Positions 1 through 9,433 are shown, numbered from the stretch's first letter. The stretch is 64,000 nt of DNA from an uncultured Paenibacillaceae bacterium (GCA_937957685.1 CALGAO010000085.1:1-64000); one strand, 5' to 3'. Translations and numbers: made by a program. The notes: generated by a model not told the origin, from the sequence alone.

Positions 1-33
1 ATCGACCAGGAAACGGAGGACTTCATGGGATGA
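1..33 (+). CDS. C-terminal end of an upstream gene (partial)
   Basis: Frame 1 is open from the first base and ends at a TGA at 31-33, giving a tail ending in TEDFMG. The stop overlaps the asparaginase start as ATGA, the usual arrangement of translationally coupled genes. Too little is visible to name the product, and a chance open frame over 11 codons cannot be excluded. Confidence 0.4.
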   Translation: MDQETEDFMG

Positions 34-1079
34 AAAACATCCTTGTTGTATTCACAGGAGGAACCATCGGCAGCCAAACGAACGGGGCCACGATCGATGT
101 GCATGCCGCGGCGGGCTATGAGCTGATCCGCTTGCATGAGGAACATTACGGCGTCCAGGCCAGGTTCACCGCCATTCAGCCTTTTGCGCTGCTCAGCGAG
201 AATATGCTTCCAGAGGATTGGGAAGGGCTGATCCGCGCGATTGAAGAGGCCGAACCGGCACGCTACGACGGCGTCATCATCACCCACGGCACCGACACGC
301 TGGCCTATACCGCCGCCGCCCTGAGCTATCGCTTTGCGGCAAGCCCCGTGCCCATCCTGCTGACCGCCAGCAACTATCCGCTGGATGATGTGCGAAGTGA
401 GGGCTTGCGCAACTTTGCCGCCTGCGTCTCGATGATCGTGCACGACCCGCTGCCTGGCGTCTTCGTCATATTTGAGAATCATGAAGGACGCATGCAGGTC
501 CATCTGGGGACGCGAATCCGCCAGTCCGAGCCGTTCACCGACCAATTCCTCAGCATCTACCATGAGCCATTCGGCGAGATCCTGGGCGGCAGACTGCAAG
601 TGCGGACGAACCGGTACAACCCGACCATCGAGGAAGTTCGGGATTACCGCAAGCGCCAGACAGGGAAGCTCGCCGACCTCTCCTTCTCGGGCAGGATCCT
701 CTGCGTCAAGCCTTACCCGGGATTCCGTTATTCCCATCTGCGGCTGCCGGACAATAACGAACAGCTCCAGGCGATCCTTCTCGAAGCGTATCACTCCGGT
801 ACCACCGGGATACGATTCGCATCAACAGAAGATTCGCTGGAGCTGTTCTGCAAAGCTTGCCGCGAGCGGAATATCGATCTGTATCTTGCTCCTGTGAAAG
901 ACACGGGCGGAAACCGCTATGCCACTTCCCACGAGGTCAGCCGCTTCGGCGTTGCGCCGCTGGCGAACATGTCCATGGAAGCGGCGCTCGTCAAGCTGAT
1001 GCTCGCTTATGGCACTTCGTCCGACCGCGGAGATATACGCGGATGGCTGGAACGCAACCTGTTCTTCGAGATCGTCTGA
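30..1079 (+). CDS. ansA: L-asparaginase (cytoplasmic type I-like)
   Basis: Hydrolyses L-asparagine to aspartate and ammonia. The 349-residue length is normal for the family. The N-terminal TGGTIGS block (residues 9-15) carries the nucleophilic threonine, probably Thr12. The second signature, HGTDT at 86-90, supplies the Thr/Asp pair of the second catalytic triad. No signal peptide is present, so the enzyme should be cytoplasmic. A GGAGG lies 10 bases before the ATG, and the start overlaps the stop of an upstream frame. The gene converges on the globin gene with only 38 bases between them. A 10-bp palindrome, GAGTCGACTC, lies just after the stop, but I see no T-rich terminator. Assignment to asparaginase is firm; kinetic type is inferred from the lack of an export signal. 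Confidence 0.92.
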   Translation: MKNILVVFTGGTIGSQTNGATIDVHAAAGYELIRLHEEHYGVQARFTAIQPFALLSENMLPEDWEGLIRAIEEAEPARYDGVIITHGTDTLAYTAAALSYRFAASPVPILLTASNYPLDDVRSEGLRNFAACVSMIVHDPLPGVFVIFENHEGRMQVHLGTRIRQSEPFTDQFLSIYHEPFGEILGGRLQVRTNRYNPTIEEVRDYRKRQTGKLADLSFSGRILCVKPYPGFRYSHLRLPDNNEQLQAILLEAYHSGTTGIRFASTEDSLELFCKACRERNIDLYLAPVKDTGGNRYATSHEVSRFGVAPLANMSMEAALVKLMLAYGTSSDRGDIRGWLERNLFFEIV

Positions 1080-1117
1080 CGAGACGAGTCGACTCATGCA
1101 GTCGGCCAGCCATCCAC

Positions 1118-1513
1118 TCAGTCTGCCTGGGCGCGCGGCTCATCGGTGTTCACCATATGGTAGGCGGTCATCCTGAGCCGTTCATAGAAATAATCGCGGA
1201 TCTCGCCCGCAAGACCAATATCATCCATCGCCTGCCGCATGCATTCAAGCCAGGCTTCGGCGCGTGACGGCGTGATCTCGAACGGCAGATGTCTGGCCCG
1301 CATCATCGGGTGGCCGTATGCGTCCGAATACAGCATTGGCCCGCCGAGAAACTGCGTCAGGAACATCCTCTGCTTCTCCTTGATCACTTTCATATCGCCC
1401 TGAAAAAGCGGGGATAGCCGCGGATCGGCGTACACCTTCGGGTAGAAGGCATCCACCAGCCTGCGCAGCGTCTCATCCCCGCCCAGCAATTCATATGGAG
1501 TCCGGTCCATCAT
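1118..1513 (-). CDS. Truncated haemoglobin, group II (YjbI-like)
   Basis: Small haem protein of the 2-on-2 globin fold, thought to bind O2 or NO in the cytoplasm. From the chosen start the protein is 131 residues, as usual for the family. The proximal haem histidine is probably His75 in RARHLPF. Trp88 fits the conserved G8 tryptophan of group II, and Phe/Tyr residues of the B helix lie near 23-28. The open frame extends 12 codons further upstream, but an AGGAAGGG Shine-Dalgarno sits just before the ATG at 1513, so that start is preferred. An extended -10 promoter lies about 45 bases upstream. It appears to be a single-gene unit convergent with the asparaginase gene. Confidence 0.88.
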   Translation of the reverse strand: MMDRTPYELLGGDETLRRLVDAFYPKVYADPRLSPLFQGDMKVIKEKQRMFLTQFLGGPMLYSDAYGHPMMRARHLPFEITPSRAEAWLECMRQAMDDIGLAGEIRDYFYERLRMTAYHMVNTDEPRAQAD

Positions 1514-1554
1514 GCATTCATTCCCTTCCTCATGACCTGAGCGGTTCAACGATC

Positions 1555-1563
1555 ATTATACCA
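1555..1563 (-). promoter_or_regulatory. Extended -10 promoter of the globin gene
   Basis: Reading the minus strand, TGG-TATAAT is a full extended -10 hexamer. No good -35 is seen 16-18 bases further up, which is tolerated by extended -10 promoters. It lies in the short gap between the dehydrogenase stop and the globin start. Confidence 0.55.
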
Positions 1564-1591
1564 CAGCAGATCATGAGGTGCGTGACGACCA

Positions 1592-2677
1592 TCACAGCTC
1601 GCCAGCGGTCACGCGCACCGCCTGCTTCTGCGCGAGCAGGCACAGCTCCGCCGCCTTGAAGGCGTGCTCCTGCGTCATGGCCCGCTCCGTTCTCTCCAGG
1701 CAGTCGAGGATCAGCTCTCCGAAGAACGGAAAACCGACCTTCCCCTTGGCGTGAATGTATTGCTCGCCCTGGTCATTGACGAGGAACACGTGATCCGACG
1801 TTTCTTCCCTCGCGACATCGATGTACTTGCGAATCTCGATATATCCGTTCGTGCCGAGGATGATCGTCCGCCCGTCTCCCCAGGTTCTCAGGCCGTCCGG
1901 CGTGAACCAGTCAACGCGGAAGTAATTGGTCGCCCCATTGTCCGCCACGAGCGTCGCGTCGCCGAAATCCTCCAGCTCCGGATATTCCGGATGCGCATAG
2001 TTGGCGACCTTGCTGTGCAGCACGGTGGCATCCTTCGCCCCGCTGTAATACAGGAACTGCTCGATCTGATGGCTCCCGATATCGCACAGGATCCCGCCAT
2101 AATACTTCTTCTCGAAGAACCACCGCGGCCTGCTCGGCGCATTCAGGCGATGCGGCCCGAGACCGATCACCTGCAGCACGCGGCCGATCGCCCCGTCATG
2201 CACGAGCTGTCCGGCATAGACAGCGCTCTCGACATGCAGCCGTTCGCTGTAATAGACAGCATATTTCAGCCCCGTCTCAGCTGTCTTGCGGCGCGCGGCT
2301 TCAAGCTGCTCAAGGGTGGTGAACGGCGCCTTGTCCGTGAAGTAATCCTTGCCGTGATCCATCACCCTGAGGCCAAGCGCGCATCGTTCCGACGGGATGG
2401 CCGCGCCAGCCACCAGCTTGACCTCCGGATCCTGCAGCACCTCCTGCTCCGAGCGCGCTGCCTTCGCTTGCGGATAGGTGCGCAGGAACGCTTCCACCTT
2501 GGCAGGATCCGGATCGTATACCCACTTCAGCTCAGCGCCAGCCTCCGTAAGTCCGTTGCACATCCCGTATATGTGTCCATGATCAAGCCCGATGGCCGCA
2601 ATGGTGAATTCACCGGGGCCAACCACGCGATTGGCCTTGCCCTTCGGCGCATAGTTCATTCCGTCCCTGTTCGACAT
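1592..2677 (-). CDS. Gfo/Idh/MocA family oxidoreductase
   Basis: NAD(P)-dependent sugar or cyclitol dehydrogenase family protein of 361 residues. The N-terminal Rossmann strand (FTIAAIGLDHGHIYG, about 24-38) departs from the usual GxGxxG: the glycine-rich loop is replaced by GLDHGH, which suggests altered cofactor binding or a specialised subfamily. TDKAPFTTLEQ near residue 115 corresponds to the EKP catalytic motif with Asp in place of Glu. The C-terminal alpha/beta domain has GGILCDIGSHQIEQ, typical of the substrate-binding region. AGGAGGAGAGAGG directly precedes the ATG. It is the last gene of a three-gene minus-strand operon with a TIM-barrel isomerase and a second dehydrogenase; only 20 bases separate it from the isomerase. 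The substrate cannot be told from sequence. Confidence 0.85.
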   Translation of the reverse strand: MSNRDGMNYAPKGKANRVVGPGEFTIAAIGLDHGHIYGMCNGLTEAGAELKWVYDPDPAKVEAFLRTYPQAKAARSEQEVLQDPEVKLVAGAAIPSERCALGLRVMDHGKDYFTDKAPFTTLEQLEAARRKTAETGLKYAVYYSERLHVESAVYAGQLVHDGAIGRVLQVIGLGPHRLNAPSRPRWFFEKKYYGGILCDIGSHQIEQFLYYSGAKDATVLHSKVANYAHPEYPELEDFGDATLVADNGATNYFRVDWFTPDGLRTWGDGRTIILGTNGYIEIRKYIDVAREETSDHVFLVNDQGEQYIHAKGKVGFPFFGELILDCLERTERAMTQEHAFKAAELCLLAQKQAVRVTAGEL

Positions 2678-2697
2678 CCTCTCTCCTCCTCAAGCGT

Positions 2698-3465
2698 TTA
2701 GCCCCTGGCGATCTCCTCCGCCATGCGGCGCAGATTGTCCAGGCTGATCGCCAGCGATTCCAGCGGCGACCGCTTGCAGATATCCTGCTCGACCGCGTAC
2801 CACTTGACGCCGTTCGCTTCGCCCCAGCGCAGGATCGGCAGGAAATCGATCTTGCCGGTGCCGATCTCGGCATAGGTCTCTTCCTCGTCGTTCGTCATGT
2901 CCTTCAGATGGATGATCGGCATGCGTCCGCCATACGACTGGATGTAGGTCAGCGGATCGCGGCCGGTCTTCCTCACCCAGTAAACATCGATCTCGGCCAG
3001 GATGTCATTGTCTTCTGCAGGCTCGAGGATGAAGCTGAGCGCATCCTTGCCCTCGATCGTCGTGGCGAATTCGAAGTCATGATTGTGATAGCTGAGCGTA
3101 TAACCAAGCTTCTTCAGCTTGCGCGCCAGCTCGTTCAGATTGCTCTTCACGAGCCGGTAACCCGTCTCGCTGCGCAGTGTCTCCGGCAGATACGGCACCA
3201 CCAGATCCTTGGTCCCGAACATCTCGGCCTGTCTGAGCACCTCCGGCAGCTCATTGTTGATCATGTCCAGCGAGATATGCATGCCCGCTACGGCCAGCCC
3301 CGTTTCGCGCAGCGCCTCGCTGATCACCTCCGGCGTGTGTCCGCGCAGTCCGGATATCTGGACGGCATGCCAGCCCATCTTCTTCAGCTCCCTCAGCACT
3401 CCGGGGAAATCCTGCTCCAGCTCATTGCGCAGCGTGAACAGCTGCGCGGCGAATTTATGGATCAT
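2698..3465 (-). CDS. Sugar phosphate isomerase/epimerase (xylose isomerase-like TIM barrel)
   Basis: A 255-residue single-domain TIM barrel of the AP endonuclease 2 / xylose isomerase-like family. Metal-ligand candidates are the Glu in AEIDVYW, the His in SYHNHDF, the Asp/His in IIHLKDM and the Glu in AVEQDI. Members isomerise or epimerise keto-sugars, or dehydrate inosose in inositol breakdown. It lies between two Gfo/Idh/MocA dehydrogenases, a pairing common in Bacillales clusters that oxidise, epimerise and re-reduce unusual sugars or inositols. GGAGG precedes the ATG at good distance. The substrate is unknown. Confidence 0.85.
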   Translation of the reverse strand: MIHKFAAQLFTLRNELEQDFPGVLRELKKMGWHAVQISGLRGHTPEVISEALRETGLAVAGMHISLDMINNELPEVLRQAEMFGTKDLVVPYLPETLRSETGYRLVKSNLNELARKLKKLGYTLSYHNHDFEFATTIEGKDALSFILEPAEDNDILAEIDVYWVRKTGRDPLTYIQSYGGRMPIIHLKDMTNDEEETYAEIGTGKIDFLPILRWGEANGVKWYAVEQDICKRSPLESLAISLDNLRRMAEEIARG

Positions 3466-3545
3466 TGCCTGTTTCCTCCTTCAGATCATCAGCTCATCAG
3501 GCTGTTGCGTTGTAGTTGGAATAGCTTCCCTGTATCGGCCTGGCA

Positions 3546-4715
3546 TCAGAAGCTGCCGTCGATGCCGACGGTCTGCTGACGCACATTGGCCTTCTTCTTC
3601 GTCCTGGAAACCTCGATTTTCTCCTGCAGATGCTTCAGGAACAGCTCCTCATCCACCGGCAGCTCCACCCAGTCATTGAGCCAGCTGGACAGATGGATGG
3701 CATTGGAAATCGACAGTCCGTTGATCCCCTCTTCGCCCGGCGCGATGAGCGGTTCGTCATGCAGGATCGCGTTCACAAAGTTCTGTGTGATGCCGCGATG
3801 CTGCGGGCCGATGCCTGCCGCCACCGGAATCTCGCACTCCCATACTTCGGGACGGCCGAACACCTTCTGGTTCGTCCTGTTGAACTCCGATTCAGGGACG
3901 CGATTGCGCCAGAACGTCATCTTCCCATGCTCAATGACGATCTTGCCATTATCCCCCGTCACCTCATAGCGATTGGTGCCCGGGCTGTCCGCTACGGACG
4001 TGATGAACACCCCGGTAGCTCCGTTGGCAAACTCCATATATGCGGTCACATCGTCCTCAACCTCGATCTGACGATGCTTGCCATAATGACAGAAGCCTCT
4101 GATGCGTTGCGGCATCATGCCGAGCGTCCATGGCAAGAGGTCGAGATTGTGCGGGCATTGATTGATGAGCACGCCACCGCCTTCAAACGCCCAGGTCGCG
4201 CGCCAGGTTCCCGAATCATAATAAGCCTGGGAGCGGTACCAGTCGGTGATGATCCAGCTGAAACGCTTGATCTCCCCGAGCTCTCCGGATGCGATCAACT
4301 CCCGAAGCTTCATGTACATCGGATTGGTCCTCTGGTTGTACATGATGCCGAACTTGCGATCGCTGGCTGCGGCCGCTTCATTCATCAGTCGAACCTGCTT
4401 CGTGTAGACGCCGGCCGGCTTCTCGATGAGCGCATGCAACCCCTGCTTGAGCGCCCGGATCGCCAGGTCCGGATGATCATAATGCGGCGTGGCGATCAGA
4501 ACGGCGTCAATCTCGCCTGACGCGAACAGCTCGTCCGCCGAGGTGAAACGCTTCAGTTCACCGCCCAACACGCTCGCCGCCCGCTCCACCTGCTCCGGAA
4601 TCTGATCGCAGATCGCCGTCAGAACTGCCCCCTTGATCTCTCCCGTTATCAGATATTGGGCATGGCTGAGCCCCATATTGCCCATTCCTACGATGCCGAA
4701 TCTGACTGTTCCCAT
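3546..4715 (-). CDS. Gfo/Idh/MocA family oxidoreductase
   Basis: First gene of the dehydrogenase/isomerase operon. The protein is 389 residues, with a classical Rossmann start (RFGIVGMGNMGLSHA; GxGxMG) and the catalytic Lys in ALIEKPAGV near residue 95. GGVLINQCPHNLDLLPW near 185 fits the conserved substrate-site helix. The frame extends 12 codons further upstream, but AAAGGAGG sits seven bases before the ATG at 4715, so this start is chosen. A cre-like element lies about 50 bases upstream, so catabolite repression is plausible. Probable role: NAD(P)-linked oxidation of a sugar, sugar acid or inositol. Exact substrate unresolved. Confidence 0.88.
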   Translation of the reverse strand: MGTVRFGIVGMGNMGLSHAQYLITGEIKGAVLTAICDQIPEQVERAASVLGGELKRFTSADELFASGEIDAVLIATPHYDHPDLAIRALKQGLHALIEKPAGVYTKQVRLMNEAAAASDRKFGIMYNQRTNPMYMKLRELIASGELGEIKRFSWIITDWYRSQAYYDSGTWRATWAFEGGGVLINQCPHNLDLLPWTLGMMPQRIRGFCHYGKHRQIEVEDDVTAYMEFANGATGVFITSVADSPGTNRYEVTGDNGKIVIEHGKMTFWRNRVPESEFNRTNQKVFGRPEVWECEIPVAAGIGPQHRGITQNFVNAILHDEPLIAPGEEGINGLSISNAIHLSSWLNDWVELPVDEELFLKHLQEKIEVSRTKKKANVRQQTVGIDGSF

Positions 4716-4764
4716 ACTGAACCTCCTTTGACTATGCTGCTCCTTCATCATACCATCAACCGAA

Positions 4765-4778
4765 AGTTAGCGCTTCCA
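4765..4778 (-). promoter_or_regulatory. cre-like catabolite-repression site
   Basis: The minus strand reads TGGAAGCGCTAACT. This matches the Bacillus CcpA consensus TGWAANCGNTNWCA at all but two positions. It sits between the AraC gene and the dehydrogenase operon, just upstream of a TGG-TATGAT extended -10. Position and carbohydrate context support the call; binding is inferred. Confidence 0.4.
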
Positions 4779-4805
4779 TGTGAATGTCGAATTTTCGCGC
4801 ATCAT

Positions 4806-5651
4806 TTAACTCTCGTTGGTGTATCGCCTTGATTGCCGTCGATATTCGTCAGGTGTCATCGCCACGAGCTGTCTGAACATTCGGCTGAAATGCGACGCAT
4901 GCTTGAACCCGACCCGATACGCCACTTCCGTGATGGACAGATCCGGCTCCAGCAGGATGAGCAGCTTCGCTTCGTTGATCCGGCGCTCCGTGAGATAGCG
5001 GAAGATCGTCGTGCCCGTCACTTCCTTGAACGTTTTCGCCAGATAGAACCGGTTCAGGTGGAGCGCTTCCTCCAGGTCCTCAAGGTGGATATCCTCATGA
5101 TAGTGCTTGCCGATATATTCGATGATACGCTGCGTGTGCTCCTCCTTGAGCAGCCGGAAGTCGGAGGGAGTCGCCAGCTCCTGTTGGAACAGGCGATACA
5201 CCTGCAGGAGAAGCTCCATAAAAGCGACGGTGAAGCCGACTTCATCAACCGCATCATCGCTGACCCACAGCTGATGAAGCTTGTGCAGCTGCGCCTCAAA
5301 CATCGTTCGGCTCTCGCCTGTGAGGTGCACGCGGCGATTGCGCAACGACTGGAAGGGCTGCAGCACATTCAGCTGATGTGAGAAATGAAACAGCTTGTCC
5401 ACGTATCCCGGATCAAAATGAAGCACCGTGCGAATATACTTGTCTCCCTTCACATGCGGACGATGGAGCGTCATGCCGTGCATGATGATCAGGTCGCCAG
5501 GCTGCATGACATAGATCCGGTCGCCGATCAGATAGTTGCATTGCCCTTCATGGAAATAGTAGAGCTCATGTTCCGCATGCGAGTGAAAACTGGCATCGTA
5601 TCGTTGTTCATCGCGGTATGAGAATCTGATATGCCTTCTCTTCATGGGCAT
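4806..5651 (-). CDS. AraC family transcriptional regulator with cupin sensor domain
   Basis: A 281-residue one-component regulator. Residues 15-100 form a cupin-like arm (HSHAEHELYYFHEG and a following GD turn), likely the sugar-sensing pocket. Residues 180-276 hold the two AraC helix-turn-helix motifs, ending with the typical VGFKHASHFSRMFRQ and MTPDEYRRQ. It lies immediately upstream of, and on the same strand as, the dehydrogenase/isomerase operon, so it is the obvious candidate regulator of those genes. The start is preceded by a GAGGG about eight bases away. Effector unknown. Confidence 0.87.
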   Translation of the reverse strand: MPMKRRHIRFSYRDEQRYDASFHSHAEHELYYFHEGQCNYLIGDRIYVMQPGDLIIMHGMTLHRPHVKGDKYIRTVLHFDPGYVDKLFHFSHQLNVLQPFQSLRNRRVHLTGESRTMFEAQLHKLHQLWVSDDAVDEVGFTVAFMELLLQVYRLFQQELATPSDFRLLKEEHTQRIIEYIGKHYHEDIHLEDLEEALHLNRFYLAKTFKEVTGTTIFRYLTERRINEAKLLILLEPDLSITEVAYRVGFKHASHFSRMFRQLVAMTPDEYRRQSRRYTNES

Positions 5652-5834
5652 CGATACCCTCTGCGAATGCCAAGCTCCCTCATGAGTGCCTGCATGTAAT
5701 CATCATCTCCCTGGTTCAACGGAATCCACTTCCCTGTCCTGTCATCTGCACACCGCCACAACCTGCCCGCTTCAAGCACGCAGGGAGTCGACAGGGCTGC
5801 GGCTCATCACCGGTCCGCCGCAGTTTGCCCGCGC

Positions 5835-7535
5835 TTATCCCCACAGGCACCGATCTCCATCCGTCCGCTCCCTCGTACGCTCCTGATGCTTCAGACCGCG
5901 TGCGCTCGCCGCGCAATCCTTGTCCTTCGCCACACCGCGATATTCGCTTGGCGTGAGGCCGACATAATTTTTGAACGTCTTGATAAAATAGCTTTGATTG
6001 TCATAGCCCAGCATCTCGCAGATCTTGCCGATCGAATGCGTAGTCTGGTCAAGCAGTTCCTTCGCCCGGTTGATCTTCACGTGCGTGACATATTCGATGA
6101 AGGTCATGCCGTTCTCCTTGTGAAACAGCCTGCTGAAATAGCTCGCGTTCAGATGCAGATGCGCCGCCACCTCATCGAGCGTGATCCGCTTGTCCATATG
6201 CCTCTCGACGTATTGGCATGCTTGCTGGATCTCGATGCGGCCGCTGCGTCCGACCAGCTCGACCATCCGGTCCGCCAGCGCGCAGAAATGCCGGAGAAGC
6301 CAGGCTTCCAGCTCGGCAAGCGTATCGAGTCCGTCGGCTTCCTTGTGCAGGACATCGGCGGAATTCGCCGCGCGAAACGAACCAAGCGCGTGCAGCTTCA
6401 GCTTCATGTCGAGGAGCAGCTTGAGCGCCCAGTCCTTCACCTGTTCAGGCCTGCATCGGCTGCGGCGGATCCGCTCCATCCAGCCTTTCATCGCCTCATG
6501 AATCCGCGCGGTATCTCCCTGTACCAGGAGCTCGCGGAACTCGTTCATCGCCGCATCATACCAGGAGAACAGGTCGTCCCGGCCTTCCGTCTCCGCGCCG
6601 AGCACGGTGATGCCACCGGCATTCATATAGAATCTCTGGCAGACCGCGGACGACAGCTTGAGCAGGCTGGCCTGCAGCTCCTGCGGAGATCTGCTGGTCT
6701 CGCCGATGATGAAGGACATCGACAGCTTGAGCGTGCGTTTCAGCACGGCCTGCATGCGGCTGAGCATCGCCGTCGCTTCCGTGTAAATGCTGGAGGCGAT
6801 CGTCGGGCGATAATTGATCAGAACAAACGACCGCTTGGCATCATAGACGAAATGCACGGCACGGCTGTCGATATCCGACAGCGCTTCGTCGAATACGTTG
6901 CTGACGGCAAACAGGAGCGTATCCTCCTGGATGAAGCGGCTCTTGACAGACAGATAGTCATCCACATAGGCAAGGACCGGCAGGCAGCTGAGACCGGCGT
7001 CAAACGCGATGCCATACGGCCGCGCTTCCTCCTGCCAGGAACCGACATGCAGGAGCGGTTGCTGCAGCAGCTGTCGGATGAAACGCTGCTTGACCAGCAT
7101 GCTGCTCGTATGCGCGAGGCGCTGCAGGCGGTCCATCTCCCGGAGCGCCTGTCGTTCCACATCCAGGCGGCGCTTCATCTCCGTCAGCAAGGCGCGCAGG
7201 TCCTCCGGAACAAACGTCTCCTTCAGCATATACTCATGAACACCAAGCTGCAATGCCTGCTTGGCAAATTCAAAATCATCATGGCAGGTGAGGATGATGG
7301 CCTTCAGATCATCCTTGACGGCTTTCAGCTCGCGCAGGAGCTCGATGCCGTTCATCCTCGGCATGCCGATATCCGTGATCACGACATCCGGAGGCGTGCT
7401 GCTCACTGCCTGATAAGCGACCGCGCCATTCTCATACATGCCCGTAAGCTCGAAGCCGAGCTCTGTCCAGTCGATCGCTTCCGACAACAGCTCCAGAACC
7501 GGATAATCATCATCCACCATAATGACTCTGTACAT
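5835..7535 (-). CDS. Two-component response regulator, AraC-type output (YesN-like)
   Basis: A 566-residue response regulator. The receiver domain (1-125) has the acidic triad in VDDDYP, the phospho-acceptor Asp in VVITDIGMP near residue 56 and the conserved Lys in EYMLKETF. A long central region typical of YesN-type proteins follows, then a C-terminal AraC DNA-binding domain (about 450-548) ending GLTPSEYRG. The frame is open 81 codons further upstream, but that stretch lies within the kinase gene. AGGAGG nine bases before the ATG at 7535 fixes the start. The gene overlaps the kinase 3' end by 26 bases, so the pair is translationally coupled. It probably activates the adjacent sugar importer. 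Confidence 0.9.
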   Translation of the reverse strand: MYRVIMVDDDYPVLELLSEAIDWTELGFELTGMYENGAVAYQAVSSTPPDVVITDIGMPRMNGIELLRELKAVKDDLKAIILTCHDDFEFAKQALQLGVHEYMLKETFVPEDLRALLTEMKRRLDVERQALREMDRLQRLAHTSSMLVKQRFIRQLLQQPLLHVGSWQEEARPYGIAFDAGLSCLPVLAYVDDYLSVKSRFIQEDTLLFAVSNVFDEALSDIDSRAVHFVYDAKRSFVLINYRPTIASSIYTEATAMLSRMQAVLKRTLKLSMSFIIGETSRSPQELQASLLKLSSAVCQRFYMNAGGITVLGAETEGRDDLFSWYDAAMNEFRELLVQGDTARIHEAMKGWMERIRRSRCRPEQVKDWALKLLLDMKLKLHALGSFRAANSADVLHKEADGLDTLAELEAWLLRHFCALADRMVELVGRSGRIEIQQACQYVERHMDKRITLDEVAAHLHLNASYFSRLFHKENGMTFIEYVTHVKINRAKELLDQTTHSIGKICEMLGYDNQSYFIKTFKNYVGLTPSEYRGVAKDKDCAASARGLKHQERTRERTDGDRCLWG

Positions 7536-9333
7536 GATGCACTCCCTCCTTGAACCGGGGTATATGAAGCTCGATCCTCGTGCCGGATCCCGGCTCGCTG
7601 TCGATGCGCAGGACGAATGATTGTCCGAACTTGAGGCGCATCCGTTCGACGACATTGCGCAGTCCGATGCCGGACAGCCGGTTGCTGCTTCGCACCTGTC
7701 CCGAGACATGGTCTGCCGTGAGATTCGCCCGGACCTCCTCCAGCTTGCTCCTCTCCATCCCCTGACCGTTGTCCTCAACCGTGACGATGAGCGCCTGAGG
7801 CTTGCTGCGGGCTTCGATCACGATCCGGCCGGCCTGCTGGCCCAGGCCGTGGATGATGCTGTTCTCGATGATCGGCTGCAGGACGAAGCGCGGCACTTCC
7901 TCCAGATAGGTCTCGCTGTCCGCGCGGATCTCGAGTTCCACGTTCTCTTTCTGGCGCAGATTCATCAGCTTCACGTAATCGATGACGATGCCGATCTCCT
8001 CGTGCAGCGTGATGGTGTCATGATGGCTGCCGATCGACATGCGCATCAGCCTGGACATCGCGCTGATCATCTCCGCGTTCTCGCTGTCGCCCTTGCGCAG
8101 CATCTTCATGCGGATCGAGTTCAGCACATTGAAGACGAAATGCGGATTGATCTGGGCCTGCAGCATCGCCAGCTCCGCCTCCCGCTTGCGCATCTCGCCA
8201 AGCTGCACCTCGCGGATCATATCCTTGATGCGGTCGAGCATCTGGTCGAACGAGTAACCGAGCCGTCCGATCTCGTCATCGCCGCGGATCCGCGAGCGAA
8301 CCTCGAGGTTGCCGCGCTGCACCGTCTCCGCCAGCTTGCCCAGGCGGACCAGCGGCTTCGTGAACTTCTGCAGCAGATAGATCAGAAGCAGCAGGAACAG
8401 GAAGAAGGAGATGAGCTGAATGACGAGCACCCGGTTGTAGATCCGGTTGATCGGAGACACCGCATCCTCGTATGGGGTGATGGATACGAGCGACCAGCCG
8501 GACACCGCGGACAACGGCAGCTCGCTGAGCAGATAGGAGTCCGCTCCTCCTCCCGCATCCGTCGTCAGGCCCGTTGCCTTACGATCGAAGATCTCTCCGA
8601 TCCTCTCATGATCGCGATGCGAGATGATCACGCCATGTTCGTTGAGCAGCATCATCTCCTGACCGGAAGCGATGCGCTCGAAGATCTTGCGGATCTGCTC
8701 CTCGCGGATCGTCACCACCACATAACCGTAGATATTGCGATTGGCGTAACGCAGCGTGCGGCCCAGCGTGATGTATCCGCTTTCGTCGGTTTGCTCGCGG
8801 GTTCGCGGATACGACCGGGAACCGATCCATTTGGATTCGAGACCGTAGATATCCTGCAGCTCGGAGAACCAGGGCGCATCGAAGATGCGCATCGGATCGT
8901 AGTCATCCCTGGAATAGTTGGCATAGTAGCTCCGGTTCGACAGCAGGATCGTCACCAGCACTTCCTCGCCGATGATCGAGATGTTGTCGAGCTTGTCGAT
9001 GATCGTCTTCGTATCGGTGAATTGATTGTAGTCGGCAGGAGTGAAAGGCTCAGGAGGCGTTTCCGCCGCCCGCCTCTGCAGGATCGTGCGCATATTGGAG
9101 TCAAGCACCTGAATGTAATTGGCGATATACGTCATATTATTCAGCAGGTTCGAAACATATCCTTCCGCCAACCTGAGCGACTGCATGGCATTGTCCTGGG
9201 CTTGCTCCTTCACCGCGTCCTGCGTCAGATAGTTCGACAGCGCAAGCGACAGGAACGCCGGGATGAGGATGCATGCGATGGATGACCATATGAGCTTGTA
9301 GCGAAAAGACAGACGAGTCCGGCGTTTGTGCAT
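7510..9333 (-). CDS. Sensor histidine kinase (YesM-like)
   Basis: Membrane-bound histidine kinase of about 607 residues. TM1 lies at about 14-35, an extracellular sensor domain at 36-300 and TM2 at 300-325. A HAMP segment follows (KPLVRLGKLAETVQ). The phospho-accepting region is INPHFVFNVLNSI, with Val where the family usually has Leu. The ATPase has an N box (PIIENSIIHG), G1 (VEDNGQGM) and G2 (SGIGLRNVVERM). The frame continues 15 codons upstream of the chosen ATG. A GGAGG lies 11 bases before ATG 9333 and only two before ATG 9342, so 9333 is preferred. The gene lies downstream of a sugar-binding lipoprotein and upstream of its cognate regulator. Confidence 0.9.
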   Translation of the reverse strand: MHKRRTRLSFRYKLIWSSIACILIPAFLSLALSNYLTQDAVKEQAQDNAMQSLRLAEGYVSNLLNNMTYIANYIQVLDSNMRTILQRRAAETPPEPFTPADYNQFTDTKTIIDKLDNISIIGEEVLVTILLSNRSYYANYSRDDYDPMRIFDAPWFSELQDIYGLESKWIGSRSYPRTREQTDESGYITLGRTLRYANRNIYGYVVVTIREEQIRKIFERIASGQEMMLLNEHGVIISHRDHERIGEIFDRKATGLTTDAGGGADSYLLSELPLSAVSGWSLVSITPYEDAVSPINRIYNRVLVIQLISFFLFLLLLIYLLQKFTKPLVRLGKLAETVQRGNLEVRSRIRGDDEIGRLGYSFDQMLDRIKDMIREVQLGEMRKREAELAMLQAQINPHFVFNVLNSIRMKMLRKGDSENAEMISAMSRLMRMSIGSHHDTITLHEEIGIVIDYVKLMNLRQKENVELEIRADSETYLEEVPRFVLQPIIENSIIHGLGQQAGRIVIEARSKPQALIVTVEDNGQGMERSKLEEVRANLTADHVSGQVRSSNRLSGIGLRNVVERMRLKFGQSFVLRIDSEPGSGTRIELHIPRFKEGVHHVQSHYGG

Positions 9334-9433
9334 CCGCCCCATTACCTCCGCTTGTCTCGTATCCACTTCAGCCTGCATAATGGCAGAAAGGAACGAACGG
9401 CATCACGCGCGTTCGTTCCCTGGTGTCCACCTC

